Shown here: positions 32,958 to 40,194 of the stretch, piece by piece
Numbering within the stretch: position 1 is the stretch's first letter
How the letters are laid out: each line of letters opens with the position of its first letter
Assembly: GCF_019448085.1 (NCBI RefSeq)
Contig: NZ_JAGFNZ010000001.1
Span: 186,001 to 250,000, forward strand
Length of the DNA: 64,000 bases
DNA from: Caproiciproducens faecalis
GTDB lineage: Bacteria > Bacillota > Clostridia > Oscillospirales > Acutalibacteraceae
Direction: 5' to 3'
The notes under the pieces: model-generated
Told to the model about the DNA's origin: nothing
Databases searched by the model: none
The model's input: only the letters and a program-made list of their open reading frames with translations
Position numbers and translations under genes: made by a program

Positions 32958-34862
32958 TTAGATTACACCTCCAATTGCAACGATCATCAGGACAATCAAG
33001 CCGGCGGAGGCGAGAACCAGCGAGGGCCTCAGGATCTTCTTTTCCCCAAAAAGATCCTCCATATACCAGTTTGCAAGGTACATAGACGTCTCCTGACCGA
33101 AGGAATCCGTAAAGTGGCGGTCGTCGCCGCTGTTGGCGCCGCCCATATAGGAGATGACAATTTTATTTTCTTTGCCGAAGGTCAGCAGGCGCACCATGAC
33201 GGGCAGAATCACAATGGTGCACAGCATCAGGAACATCGTCTTGAGGTCGCTGCTGCTGATGACCGCCGCGAGATTTTCATGGAACATCTGCACCAGGAAC
33301 GGCTGCACCAGATAGGTGGACAGCAGCGGGAAAGATACGCACAGGGCAATGACCAGAAACGCGAGTGTGTAAATGGAAAACCAGTCGCTCTTTTCCAGTT
33401 TGTCCGGCAGCCGTTCGGAACGGTGGATGACCGCAACCAGCTTGCCAAGCCATTTTCCCCAGTAGAACAGGGTGCTGGCGCTTCCGAATACAAGGAAAAT
33501 GACCAGCAGGATACTCTTGGAGTCCACGAACGCCTTGAGCGCCGCCCATTTGGAGATCAGCATCCCGAAGGGGGCAAGGAACATTCCGGAAATTCCCACG
33601 ATCATCACAAAAGCCAGCTTCGGCAGCTTGACGATCAGACCGTGCATATCTTCAATATTGCGGCTACCGGTGCTGTTTTCCACCGCGCCGACCGACAGGA
33701 ACATCAGTGATTTGGATACCGCGTGGAATACCAGAAGCAGGATGCCCGCCCACACGGCTTCATGCAGGCCCACGCCCGCGCACGCGGTAATCAGGCCCAA
33801 ATTGGAAATCGTGGAGTATGCAAGGACTTTTTTGCCGTCGCTCTGCGAAATGGCAAGCAGAGAAGCCGCAAAAAAGGTAAATCCGCCAATGGTGGTAACC
33901 ATGATTCCCGCAAGATTGCCGTACAGTGCGGGGGAAAGGCGAATCAACAGGTAGACGCCCGCTTTGACCATGGTTGCGGAGTGCAGCAGGGCAGAGGTGG
34001 GCGTGGGTGCGACCATGGCTCCCAGCAGCCAGCGTGAAAAAGGCATCTGCGCGCTTTTGGTCAGCGCGGCAAAGGCCAGCAGAATCACGGGGATGATTGC
34101 AGTCTGACTCCCCGTCCCCAAAGTGACCAGATCCTGTATATTGGCAATATCGAGCACCATCGAGCTGTAAAGAATGGCGACGGCAAAGCCCAGGCCACCC
34201 AAAAGGTTCATCCAGAGCGCGCGGAAAGAGTTCCGAATTGCTTCTTCCGACTGATTATAGCCGATGAGCAGGAAGGAGCAGATGCTGGTGATTTCCCAGA
34301 AGAAGTAAATCCAGGTCAGATTGCTGGAAAAAACAAGTCCGAACATGGCTCCTAAAAAAACAAAAAGCATTGAGAAGAAAAAAGAAGACCGATCTTTATA
34401 TTCCGGGTGGTGTTTATGGTATTCCCTGATGTACCCGACCGCGTAAACACAGATCAGACAGCCGACCACACCGACGACCATACACATGATTACGGTCAGA
34501 TCGTCCACCACAATATGGCTGCCGCCTTCTGCGGAACGGCCGGACAGCTCCATCCAGGCAATGGGCAGGGTCTGTGCCGCCGAAAGAAGCGCGGCGTAGT
34601 ATTGCTTGTGCCGGAAAGAGTAGTAAAACACAAGCCCCATCAGCCCCAATTCCGCCAAAAGCATTCCTTTGTCCAGCAGCTGGGTTTCTACAAGGTAGGA
34701 CTGGTTTCTTCCGTTGCACAAGGCGCTGACGGAAAAGGCCGTTACCGTCACTACAATCAAAACGCAGCTAGCAAATACGAAGAGATCCCGCAGTTTTCCA
34801 GGTTTGAGCATGGATAGAATCAGAGCTGCAATAAATGGAAAGACCATGAGTGAAACAATCAT
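32958..34862 (-). CDS. echA: Ech hydrogenase antiporter-like subunit EchA (NuoL/MrpA family)
   Basis: This is the large ion-pumping membrane subunit, with 634 aa and about 14-16 hydrophobic segments. The antiporter core includes FFFWEITSICSFLLIGYNQSEEA with its conserved glutamate, KSAQMPFSRWLLGAMVAPTPTSALLHSATMVKAG, and KVLAYSTISNLGLITA. These lysines and glutamates form the proton or sodium path in complex I relatives. The C-terminus (from about 560) adds a soluble insert and a last helix. It is the first gene of the eleven-gene ech-hyp operon. Whether the pumped ion is H+ or Na+ cannot be read here. Confidence 0.94.
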   Translation of the reverse strand: MIVSLMVFPFIAALILSMLKPGKLRDLFVFASCVLIVVTVTAFSVSALCNGRNQSYLVETQLLDKGMLLAELGLMGLVFYYSFRHKQYYAALLSAAQTLPIAWMELSGRSAEGGSHIVVDDLTVIMCMVVGVVGCLICVYAVGYIREYHKHHPEYKDRSSFFFSMLFVFLGAMFGLVFSSNLTWIYFFWEITSICSFLLIGYNQSEEAIRNSFRALWMNLLGGLGFAVAILYSSMVLDIANIQDLVTLGTGSQTAIIPVILLAFAALTKSAQMPFSRWLLGAMVAPTPTSALLHSATMVKAGVYLLIRLSPALYGNLAGIMVTTIGGFTFFAASLLAISQSDGKKVLAYSTISNLGLITACAGVGLHEAVWAGILLLVFHAVSKSLMFLSVGAVENSTGSRNIEDMHGLIVKLPKLAFVMIVGISGMFLAPFGMLISKWAALKAFVDSKSILLVIFLVFGSASTLFYWGKWLGKLVAVIHRSERLPDKLEKSDWFSIYTLAFLVIALCVSFPLLSTYLVQPFLVQMFHENLAAVISSSDLKTMFLMLCTIVILPVMVRLLTFGKENKIVISYMGGANSGDDRHFTDSFGQETSMYLANWYMEDLFGEKKILRPSLVLASAGLIVLMIVAIGGVI

Positions 34863-35186
34863 TGCGATAAAACCACCATTTCTCCATATTAACTTTTCCG
34901 TACAATTTACTAATTCAACAACACTTTTCCCCAGCGTGATAAATAAATGTCATAATTGTAACAGAAGCATGTTTAATAATAATCAAAAATCTTAGGAAGT
35001 GCAACGTCAATATTTACCCGTTTTATCCTGATTTTGAAATGGATTTTATCTATATTTAAAAAGATATAAATTTCTTTATACAGGAAACGGTTGTTTTGTG
35101 ACAATAATTTATCAATAGGAATCATTTTAAATAAAATTGATTCAACTTTATTGCAATTATTTTCCATATAAAAAATGCATAAAAAT
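34863..35186. other. AT-rich promoter region of the ech-hyp operon
   Basis: This gap of about 320 bases upstream of echA is strongly A/T-rich and holds no convincing gene. It must contain the promoter for the eleven-gene operon on the minus strand, but several weak -10-like sequences make the exact site unclear. No obvious riboswitch is seen. Confidence 0.4.
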
Positions 35187-35221
35187 CGGCTTGCTGAACA
35201 GTATTCATGTTCAGCAAGCCG
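35187..35221 (-). terminator. Terminator of the radical SAM gene
   Basis: CGGCTTGCTGAACA pairs perfectly with TGTTCAGCAAGCCG around seven bases. On the minus strand it is followed by ATTTTTAT. It lies directly after the stop codon at 35224. Confidence 0.85.
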
Positions 35222-35223
35222 CC

Positions 35224-36924
35224 TCATAGGGTTACAGTACCGGGATAAAATTCTTTTAAATAAAATTCTCCGTTAATGGGGTTCCTATTTTGATAGTCCG
35301 CGTAGGCAAGGCAGTGTTCGGAATACAGGATTGCGCACCCTCTCTTGACTCCTTTTGGAGTGGGAAATTCGTTTTCCAGTTCGCGGACTGCTTTGCCCAG
35401 TGAGGGGTCACGAACATAAAGAATGGGCGGAAGTTTGCCGGAAGCATTGGTGGACAGGCGGTCGCGAACCATTTTATCGCGAAGCACTTCTTTGTCAATG
35501 CCGTTCTGTCCGCTGAAAAAGGTAAAAACCAGTGCGATGTATTCATCCAGCGGGATTCTCTCCGTGCCTTTTTGCGCGGCAAAGGCCCCAAATCGTCCGA
35601 ACAGCTCAAAAGGGGTCATTCCGCTTTCTTTCAGCAGATAGGCGAGCGTTCTGGGGAAGCGGCCGCTGTTGTACAGCCGCTCCAGTGCGTCCTCTGTTCG
35701 GTGCAGGTTTAGAAGCTCTTCTTCCGAAAGCCAGGGTGTGCGTGTGATCTCATACGGGGGCTGCGAATCGTAGGAGCAAGGGAATTCCTCCGGATTTTCT
35801 CTCATCGGCGCCCCGTACAGCAGCTTTAAGAAACCGAGCTGCAGCATATTGGGGTTCAGGCCATAGGCAATGTTGAAGCTTTCGGCAAAACTGGCAAGAT
35901 CTTCGTAGGGAAGGCCCGCAATCAGGTCGATATGAATATGCATGTTGGCGTTGGCAATCAGCCGGAGAATGTTTTTTTTCAGCCGTTCCACATCCGTTTT
36001 TCGGTTGATGGCGGCGAGCGTTTTGGGGTTGAAGCTCTGCAGTCCGATTTCAAGCTGCATGGCGCCTTTCGGTGCCTGCGCCAGAAGGTTCAGGGTATCT
36101 TCATCCAGAATGTCGCCCGCAATCTCAAAATGGAAACAGACCCCGGCGGGGATTTCATTTCCATAGTTTTGAATAATAAAGCGAAACAGTTCATTTGCCC
36201 GCCTGCGGTTGGCATTGAACGTACGGTCCACCAGTTTGACCGTCTTTGCGCCGCTGCGGGCCAGAAGCAGCAATTCCTGTTTTGCCCTGTCCAGATCAAA
36301 GAACCTGGCGCTGCCGCACCGGCCCGAAAGGCAGAAAGCACAGGAATAGGGGCAGCCGCGGCTGGCTTCCAGATAGGCGATGCGCCCCTTCAGCGCGTCC
36401 AGGTATTTCGGGGTGTAAGGGGAGGGCGGGTCCTCCTCCGGAGTATGGGGCGGGACGATCACAGCCCGTCCGTCCCGGCGAAAGCAGACCCCGGGGATGT
36501 TTTCGGCAGCATCTCCGCGGCTGACTGCGTTCAGCAAAAGGGCGAAGGGCCTTTCCCCTTCACCGGAAATCACATACTGCACCAAAGGTTCCTCATTCAG
36601 CAGCTTTTCCGCGCAATAGCTTACCTCCGGCCCGCCCAGGACAATGACGGCGCGCGGCAGGCTGTTTTTTACAAGATGAATCAGCCGCTTTGTAGCGGAG
36701 ATATTCCAGATATAACAGCTGAAGCCAATTACCTGCGGGTTCAGTGCCAGAATGCGCTGCGCGACAGCTTCCAGCCGTTCATTAATAGTGCCCTCCACCA
36801 CTTCCGCGGTGATTCCGGGGACGCAGTAGGCGTCCACTCCCGCCGAAAGGCACCACGGCGCGAGAGAGGAATGGATATATTTGGAGTTTAAAACGCAGAT
36901 GGCTGCGGTGATTTCATTTTTCAT
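35224..36924 (-). CDS. B12-binding-domain radical SAM protein (DUF4080)
   Basis: This enzyme of about 566 aa has three parts. Residues 1-140 resemble a cobalamin-binding Rossmann domain (VIGFSCYIWNISATKRLIH, VLGGPEVSY). Residues about 165-380 are a radical SAM barrel with the cluster motif RGCPYSCAFCLSGRCG. The C-terminal DUF4080 region is typical of this clostridial family. The DxHxxG cobalamin motif is not clear in the N-terminal domain, so B12 may not bind tightly. The ATG at 36924, behind AAGAAGG, is chosen because an open extension to 37065 crosses the rubrerythrin terminator. The substrate is unknown. Confidence 0.85.
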   Translation of the reverse strand: MKNEITAAICVLNSKYIHSSLAPWCLSAGVDAYCVPGITAEVVEGTINERLEAVAQRILALNPQVIGFSCYIWNISATKRLIHLVKNSLPRAVIVLGGPEVSYCAEKLLNEEPLVQYVISGEGERPFALLLNAVSRGDAAENIPGVCFRRDGRAVIVPPHTPEEDPPSPYTPKYLDALKGRIAYLEASRGCPYSCAFCLSGRCGSARFFDLDRAKQELLLLARSGAKTVKLVDRTFNANRRRANELFRFIIQNYGNEIPAGVCFHFEIAGDILDEDTLNLLAQAPKGAMQLEIGLQSFNPKTLAAINRKTDVERLKKNILRLIANANMHIHIDLIAGLPYEDLASFAESFNIAYGLNPNMLQLGFLKLLYGAPMRENPEEFPCSYDSQPPYEITRTPWLSEEELLNLHRTEDALERLYNSGRFPRTLAYLLKESGMTPFELFGRFGAFAAQKGTERIPLDEYIALVFTFFSGQNGIDKEVLRDKMVRDRLSTNASGKLPPILYVRDPSLGKAVRELENEFPTPKGVKRGCAILYSEHCLAYADYQNRNPINGEFYLKEFYPGTVTL

Positions 36925-37037
36925 AATGTCAACCTTCTTTTCCGTCGATTTGCTTTTGCGGCGGATGTGTCCATTATACCATAATTTTTGTTCTGCCGTC
37001 AGTATTCCCCGCTGAGCAAACTCTGCGCATTGACGAA

Positions 37038-37074
37038 AAAAGGAGGATGCCTTACCATAAGACATCCTCCTTTT
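37038..37074 (-). terminator. Terminator of the rubrerythrin transcript
   Basis: AAAAGGAGGATG pairs with CATCCTCCTTTT, with further inner pairs, and T6 follows on the minus strand. It lies 39 bases beyond the rubrerythrin stop. Confidence 0.82.
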
Positions 37075-37112
37075 ACCGGAGCGGCTGTTCTGTTTTTAGT
37101 ATATTTTTTCGA

Positions 37113-37667
37113 TCAGAACTCTACATACATTTCTTTTTTGGCTCCGCAGATGGGGCAGTTGTCAGGAGCGCCGTCCAAAATCGTGTGGCCGCAAATCGGG
37201 CAGATATAAACGGATTTCAGTTCCACGTCCTTGCTTTCCTTTGCGGCGTCCTGCGCTTTCTGAAACAGTGCGGCGTGAATCTTTTCTGCTTCCAGCGCAA
37301 AATGAAAGGAACGTGCGGCCCCGGTTTCGTTTTGGAATTTCGCGGCGCTCAGGTACACAGGGTACATTTGCTCCACCTCGTGAAGCTCGCCGTTGATTGC
37401 TCCCTGCAGGTTTTCCACCGTTTTTCCGGTTCCGAAGACTCCGCCTGCGGTTACCGCGGCATCGGCGGTAGTGCCTCCGATTTCACGGAAATGGTTTCCA
37501 GCGTGTACTCTTTCGGCGTAGGCGATTGCCTCAAACAGTTTTCCAATGTTCGGGAATCCCTCTTTGCGGGCTACCTCCGCCCAGATCAGATATCTCATAT
37601 GTGCCATGCTTTCTCCGCCGTATGCGGAATGAAGAAAATCAGAAGTCATTGCATTTTTTACAGACAT
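37113..37667 (-). CDS. rbr: Rubrerythrin
   Basis: This cytoplasmic non-haem iron peroxidase has 184 aa and reduces hydrogen peroxide in anaerobes. The N-terminal four-helix domain carries the diiron ligands (GGESMAHMRY, YAERVHAGNH, EVEQMYP and EAEKIHAALF each contain an expected Glu or His). The C-terminal rubredoxin domain has CPICGHTI and CPICGAKK. The ATG at 37667, nine bases after GGAGG, is preferred over a GTG just before it. It lies 56 bases after the 16-residue-repeat gene with no terminator between, so both are probably on one mRNA. Confidence 0.94.
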   Translation of the reverse strand: MSVKNAMTSDFLHSAYGGESMAHMRYLIWAEVARKEGFPNIGKLFEAIAYAERVHAGNHFREIGGTTADAAVTAGGVFGTGKTVENLQGAINGELHEVEQMYPVYLSAAKFQNETGAARSFHFALEAEKIHAALFQKAQDAAKESKDVELKSVYICPICGHTILDGAPDNCPICGAKKEMYVEF

Positions 37668-37723
37668 CACTTTGTTCCTCCTTTATTGTCGTTAGGTGAA
37701 TTTATATTAAAATGTTTGCTGTG

Positions 37724-38017
37724 CTATTTCGCTTCTGCCGGCTGCAGACGACGGCGGTAAGAATCTCCCTTTTTTAAGCTGCTCAAGATTCTGGACAGGG
37801 CCGACGCAGAAGCAGAAAGGGCGGCTGTAAACGAGACGCCGTTCATGTTGTTCAGACGGTAGGCGGCGGAGTCCATTTCAGAAACGCCGTTCATATTGGC
37901 GTAGCGGAAGAAAATATCATCCCGGTCTGAAAAGGCATTCATATTGCTGATGCTGAAAATCAGTGCGTTTGTTCCGGAGATACCGTTCATGTTGTTGATG
38001 CTCAAATTGTTTCCCAT
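37724..38017 (-). CDS. Small protein with four 16-residue NMNG repeats
   Basis: This 97-aa protein starts with a strong GGAGG site. The tripeptide NMN occurs at residues 9, 25, 41 and 57, an exact 16-residue period. The repeat consensus is about NMNGVSxxxxxxxxxx with a hydrophobic/aromatic end (NALIFSIS, DDIFFRYA, DSAAYRLN). After residue 65 comes an Ala/Ser stretch and a basic tail. No signal peptide is present. I do not recognise the family. The gene is upstream of rubrerythrin and carries an operator-like palindrome resembling that before the encapsulated ferritin gene, so a stress or iron role is inferred from context. Confidence 0.75.
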   Translation of the reverse strand: MGNNLSINNMNGISGTNALIFSISNMNAFSDRDDIFFRYANMNGVSEMDSAAYRLNNMNGVSFTAALSASASALSRILSSLKKGDSYRRRLQPAEAK

Positions 38018-38038
38018 AAGAAATCCTCCTAAATTAAT

Positions 38039-38054
38039 AATAATAATTATTATT
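38039..38054 (-). promoter_or_regulatory. Perfect 16-bp palindrome AATAATAATTATTATT, operator candidate
   Basis: This lies between the -10 of the repeat-protein promoter and its ribosome binding site. It resembles Fur/PerR-type boxes (7-1-7 AT-rich inverted repeats) and the palindromes before the superoxide reductase and ferritin genes in this block. Confidence 0.5.
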
Positions 38055-38067
38055 GTTTTATATTTAT

Positions 38068-38096
38068 AATATACTCTTTATAAAAAGAAAATACAA
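38068..38096 (-). promoter_or_regulatory. Promoter of the repeat-protein/rubrerythrin transcript
   Basis: On the minus strand TTGTAT and TATATT are separated by 17 bases. The 16-bp palindrome begins 13 bases after the -10, in the early transcribed region, where a bound repressor would block transcription. Confidence 0.5.
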
Positions 38097-38206
38097 GTGT
38101 TTTTTCAAAAAAAATCCGCATGAATTGTATTTTGATTTTATGCAATAGGTAGACTGTGTTTTGACTAAAGTGGGACGGTTCGCCATAATTTTTTTAATAT
38201 AGAAGA

Positions 38207-38241
38207 AAAGGCTCTGCGGTCTGTGACCCGCAAAGCCTTTT
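38207..38241 (-). terminator. Terminator of the superoxide reductase gene
   Basis: AAAGGCT and TGCGG pair with CCGCA and AGCCTTT (one mismatch) around an eight-base loop, about 35 bases beyond the superoxide reductase stop. Confidence 0.65.
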
Positions 38242-38276
38242 TTGGATTGAGAAGTATGGTTCAGGAATGAGAAGAA

Positions 38277-38651
38277 TTAAAATTCTGCTTTCCACAGGCC
38301 GTGCAGATTGCAGTACTCATAAACCGTGCCGGAAGCAACCTCCTTGAATTCCGCTTTCGGCTCCATGCCGGGTTTCAGATAGGTGATTTCCACTTTGTCG
38401 TCCGTGACAAGAGCAATCCACTCAATGTGGTGCTCGGGCAGCATGGGATGGAGAACGGAACCGACGGATACCTTGATTTTTCCGTCTTCCCTGGTGACGA
38501 CCGGTACATGCTTTTCCTGTGCGGCGTCCGTGGTGTTGGCTTCCAGTTTGGTCATTTCCTGACCGCAGCAGGTGAGTGTTCCGCCGCCTTCCTTAATAAG
38601 AGCAACCATATTTCCACACAATTCACAACGATAAAAAGCAACCTTTGACAT
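38277..38651 (-). CDS. dfx: Desulfoferrodoxin (superoxide reductase)
   Basis: This 124-aa cytoplasmic enzyme reduces superoxide to hydrogen peroxide without making oxygen, and suits strict anaerobes. The N-terminal desulforedoxin centre has Cys9, Cys12, Cys28 and Cys29. The catalytic square-pyramidal iron is held by His48 (EKHVPVV, with the catalytic Lys47 before it), His68, His74 or His75, Cys114 and His117 (YCNLHGLW). It is therefore a two-iron type. AAGGAG precedes the ATG. A 7-1-7 palindrome in its leader suggests shared control with ferritin and rubrerythrin. Confidence 0.95.
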   Translation of the reverse strand: MSKVAFYRCELCGNMVALIKEGGGTLTCCGQEMTKLEANTTDAAQEKHVPVVTREDGKIKVSVGSVLHPMLPEHHIEWIALVTDDKVEITYLKPGMEPKAEFKEVASGTVYEYCNLHGLWKAEF

Positions 38652-38672
38652 TTTACATTTCTCCTTTATTTG

Positions 38673-38689
38673 TTATTATTGAATAATGA
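38673..38689 (-). promoter_or_regulatory. Operator candidate before the superoxide reductase gene
   Basis: TTATTATTGAATAATGA is a 7-1-7-like inverted repeat with one mismatch, 22 bases before the start codon. It is similar in form to the palindromes at 38039 and 39966. Confidence 0.45.
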
Positions 38690-38726
38690 TTTGTAAAGCT
38701 GGCTGGGTTTACACAGCTCTGGGAAT

Positions 38727-39542
38727 TTATTCAAAAGCCACGACGGCTTCTTTGCGTTTGATGCGCGGCAGTACCGTTTCCAGGATGCGGAAGCGATGAT
38801 TCAGGTCTTTTTGCTCCAGATACGCCGTCGCCAGATCCTGGCCGATTACCAGGTCCATATAGCGGGGCTCCGAGCAGACAAGAACCGCTTTTTGGGTACC
38901 GAGTACAGGGGAGCTGAACACATTGCCCTTGAAAAGCTTGCTGATCCGCTCGATTTCCAGCAAACCTGTGCCGGGCTGAATCCGCTGCAGCTTCATGAAA
39001 AGATCCGGGCTGACAATCAGCGCGTATGTACCGTAGATACTGTTGGATGCGAACCACTCCAAACCGGAAACAAGGTCGGTAAAGGCGTTTTCCTCGGCGC
39101 CCCAGTCGGAGCGTTTGATTTTGTGGATCCCCGGCGCCGTCAGCAGTCCTTCATATCCGTTGGCCTCACTGCCGAAGAAAATCAGACGGTCTTCTTTTCT
39201 GGCGCAGGTTTCCGAGGAATAGGATGCGGCGGAAAGGTCGGCAGGATAACCGGTCTTCCGGTCGCTTTCCAAATCTTTTGCTAAAAGTGTAAAGTCATCA
39301 AATATGGTCGGGAGCTGAACATATTTTCTGCCCTTTGTGGTAATCAGACCGTCCGCCTCGGCTTCGTCAACCGATTGGGAGTCGTCCACTCGGATACTGT
39401 CTGCGCCAATCCCCAGCGGGCCGTAAATATGCAGAAACTTTCTTCCGGTCAGCGCGGCACGGGCCGCGGTCACTACTTCAGAATCGATTTTCTCCCATAA
39501 TTCTGAATCAATCGGTGCGTTTTCTCTGGATAAGTAACTCAT
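38727..39542 (-). CDS. Family 1 encapsulin shell protein
   Basis: This 271-aa HK97-fold protein assembles into a closed protein compartment in the cytoplasm. Family landmarks are MSYLSRENAPIDSELWEKID at the N-terminus (the cargo-binding helix), GRKFLHIYGPLGIG, and the E-loop region around DFTLLAKDLE. Further on come LIFFGSEANGYEGLLTAPG and FSSPVLGTQKAVLVCS, and the end is KEAVVAFE. GGAGG lies eight bases before the ATG. It is directly downstream (23 bases) of its ferritin-like cargo gene, the normal order for iron-storing encapsulins. Confidence 0.95.
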   Translation of the reverse strand: MSYLSRENAPIDSELWEKIDSEVVTAARAALTGRKFLHIYGPLGIGADSIRVDDSQSVDEAEADGLITTKGRKYVQLPTIFDDFTLLAKDLESDRKTGYPADLSAASYSSETCARKEDRLIFFGSEANGYEGLLTAPGIHKIKRSDWGAEENAFTDLVSGLEWFASNSIYGTYALIVSPDLFMKLQRIQPGTGLLEIERISKLFKGNVFSSPVLGTQKAVLVCSEPRYMDLVIGQDLATAYLEQKDLNHRFRILETVLPRIKRKEAVVAFE

Positions 39543-39565
39543 TAAGAATACCTCCTGTCATTCTG

Positions 39566-39940
39566 TTATTGGTTAAGCAAGCCGCCGACGGTCAGCGGTG
39601 CGGATGGTTCCGTGTTCTGTTCGGCCGGCGGTGCCGCGGCAAGCCCGAGCTCTTCCAGCATTTCTTTTACCTCCGATTCGCCGGAAGCAAACAACTCGGC
39701 TTCTTTGGGGTCCAGATGCCTTAACAGGGTCATTAATTCCCCAATATGCGCTTTTTCCTCGTCGCGTATATCGCCGATTACCTCTTTGGCCATCACATTG
39801 TCCGTAGCCTGCACATGTGCGTCGTAAAGATAAATTGCTTCCAGTTCGCCGGCAATATCCAGCCGGATAGCCTGAATCAGTTCTTCCATTGTCATTTTCC
39901 GTTCGACATTCCCTTGAAAGGGATTTGCAAAAGCTGGCAT
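39566..39940 (-). CDS. Encapsulated ferritin-like protein with cargo-loading peptide
   Basis: This 124-aa EncFtn-type ferroxidase is packaged inside the encapsulin and oxidises Fe(II) for storage. Two helices carry Glu32, Tyr39, Glu62 and His65, at the positions of the known EncFtn di-iron site. After a Pro/Ala-rich linker (residues 100-114), the protein ends in PLTVGGLLNQ, a clear variant of the LTVGSLR-type targeting peptide that docks to the shell. GGAGGT lies seven bases before the ATG. The upstream promoter contains a palindromic operator, so iron or peroxide control is likely. Confidence 0.95.
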   Translation of the reverse strand: MPAFANPFQGNVERKMTMEELIQAIRLDIAGELEAIYLYDAHVQATDNVMAKEVIGDIRDEEKAHIGELMTLLRHLDPKEAELFASGESEVKEMLEELGLAAAPPAEQNTEPSAPLTVGGLLNQ

Positions 39941-39963
39941 TTGTTTGACCTCCTAATATAGTA

Positions 39964-39980
39964 ATAATAACTGTTATTGT
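39964..39980 (-). promoter_or_regulatory. Operator candidate before the encapsulin operon
   Basis: AATAAC-T-GTTATT is a perfect inverted repeat, with partial extension on both sides, in the early leader 14 bases after the -10. The form resembles a Fur/PerR-type box. Confidence 0.5.
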
Positions 39981-39993
39981 TTTTGCTGTTATT

Positions 39994-40022
39994 AATATAC
40001 ACCTCTTTTTCTGAATTTGCAA
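39994..40022 (-). promoter_or_regulatory. Promoter of the encapsulated ferritin-encapsulin operon
   Basis: On the minus strand TTGCAA and TATATT are separated by 17 bases, about 50 bases upstream of the ferritin start codon. Confidence 0.55.
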
Positions 40023-40194
40023 GTACCTGGAATAAAAAAATTAAAATATTTACAAAAAAAATAAAATTGGACATTCTGCCACTGAGTACGGAAAAGCAAA
40101 GGAAAAAGCTGCCTAACTTATTGCGGAAAGTCAGCGGGATTTTTTATGGCTGCAAGAATTGAAAAATACAAAAAAATACATTATACTTTAAAAT

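Noticed and set aside
33114-33710. A 198-codon plus-strand frame inside echA
   Set aside because: Its His/Gln/Glu-rich composition is the usual shadow of a hydrophobic gene read in antisense, and it shows no motif.
34973-35227. A short minus-strand frame between echA and the radical SAM gene
   Set aside because: It runs through the radical SAM terminator and AT-rich non-coding DNA and lacks a ribosome binding site.
37724-38017. Regular DNA repeats that could suggest a CRISPR or satellite
   Set aside because: The repeats are in frame, diverged at DNA level and translated behind a strong ribosome site, so they are protein repeats.
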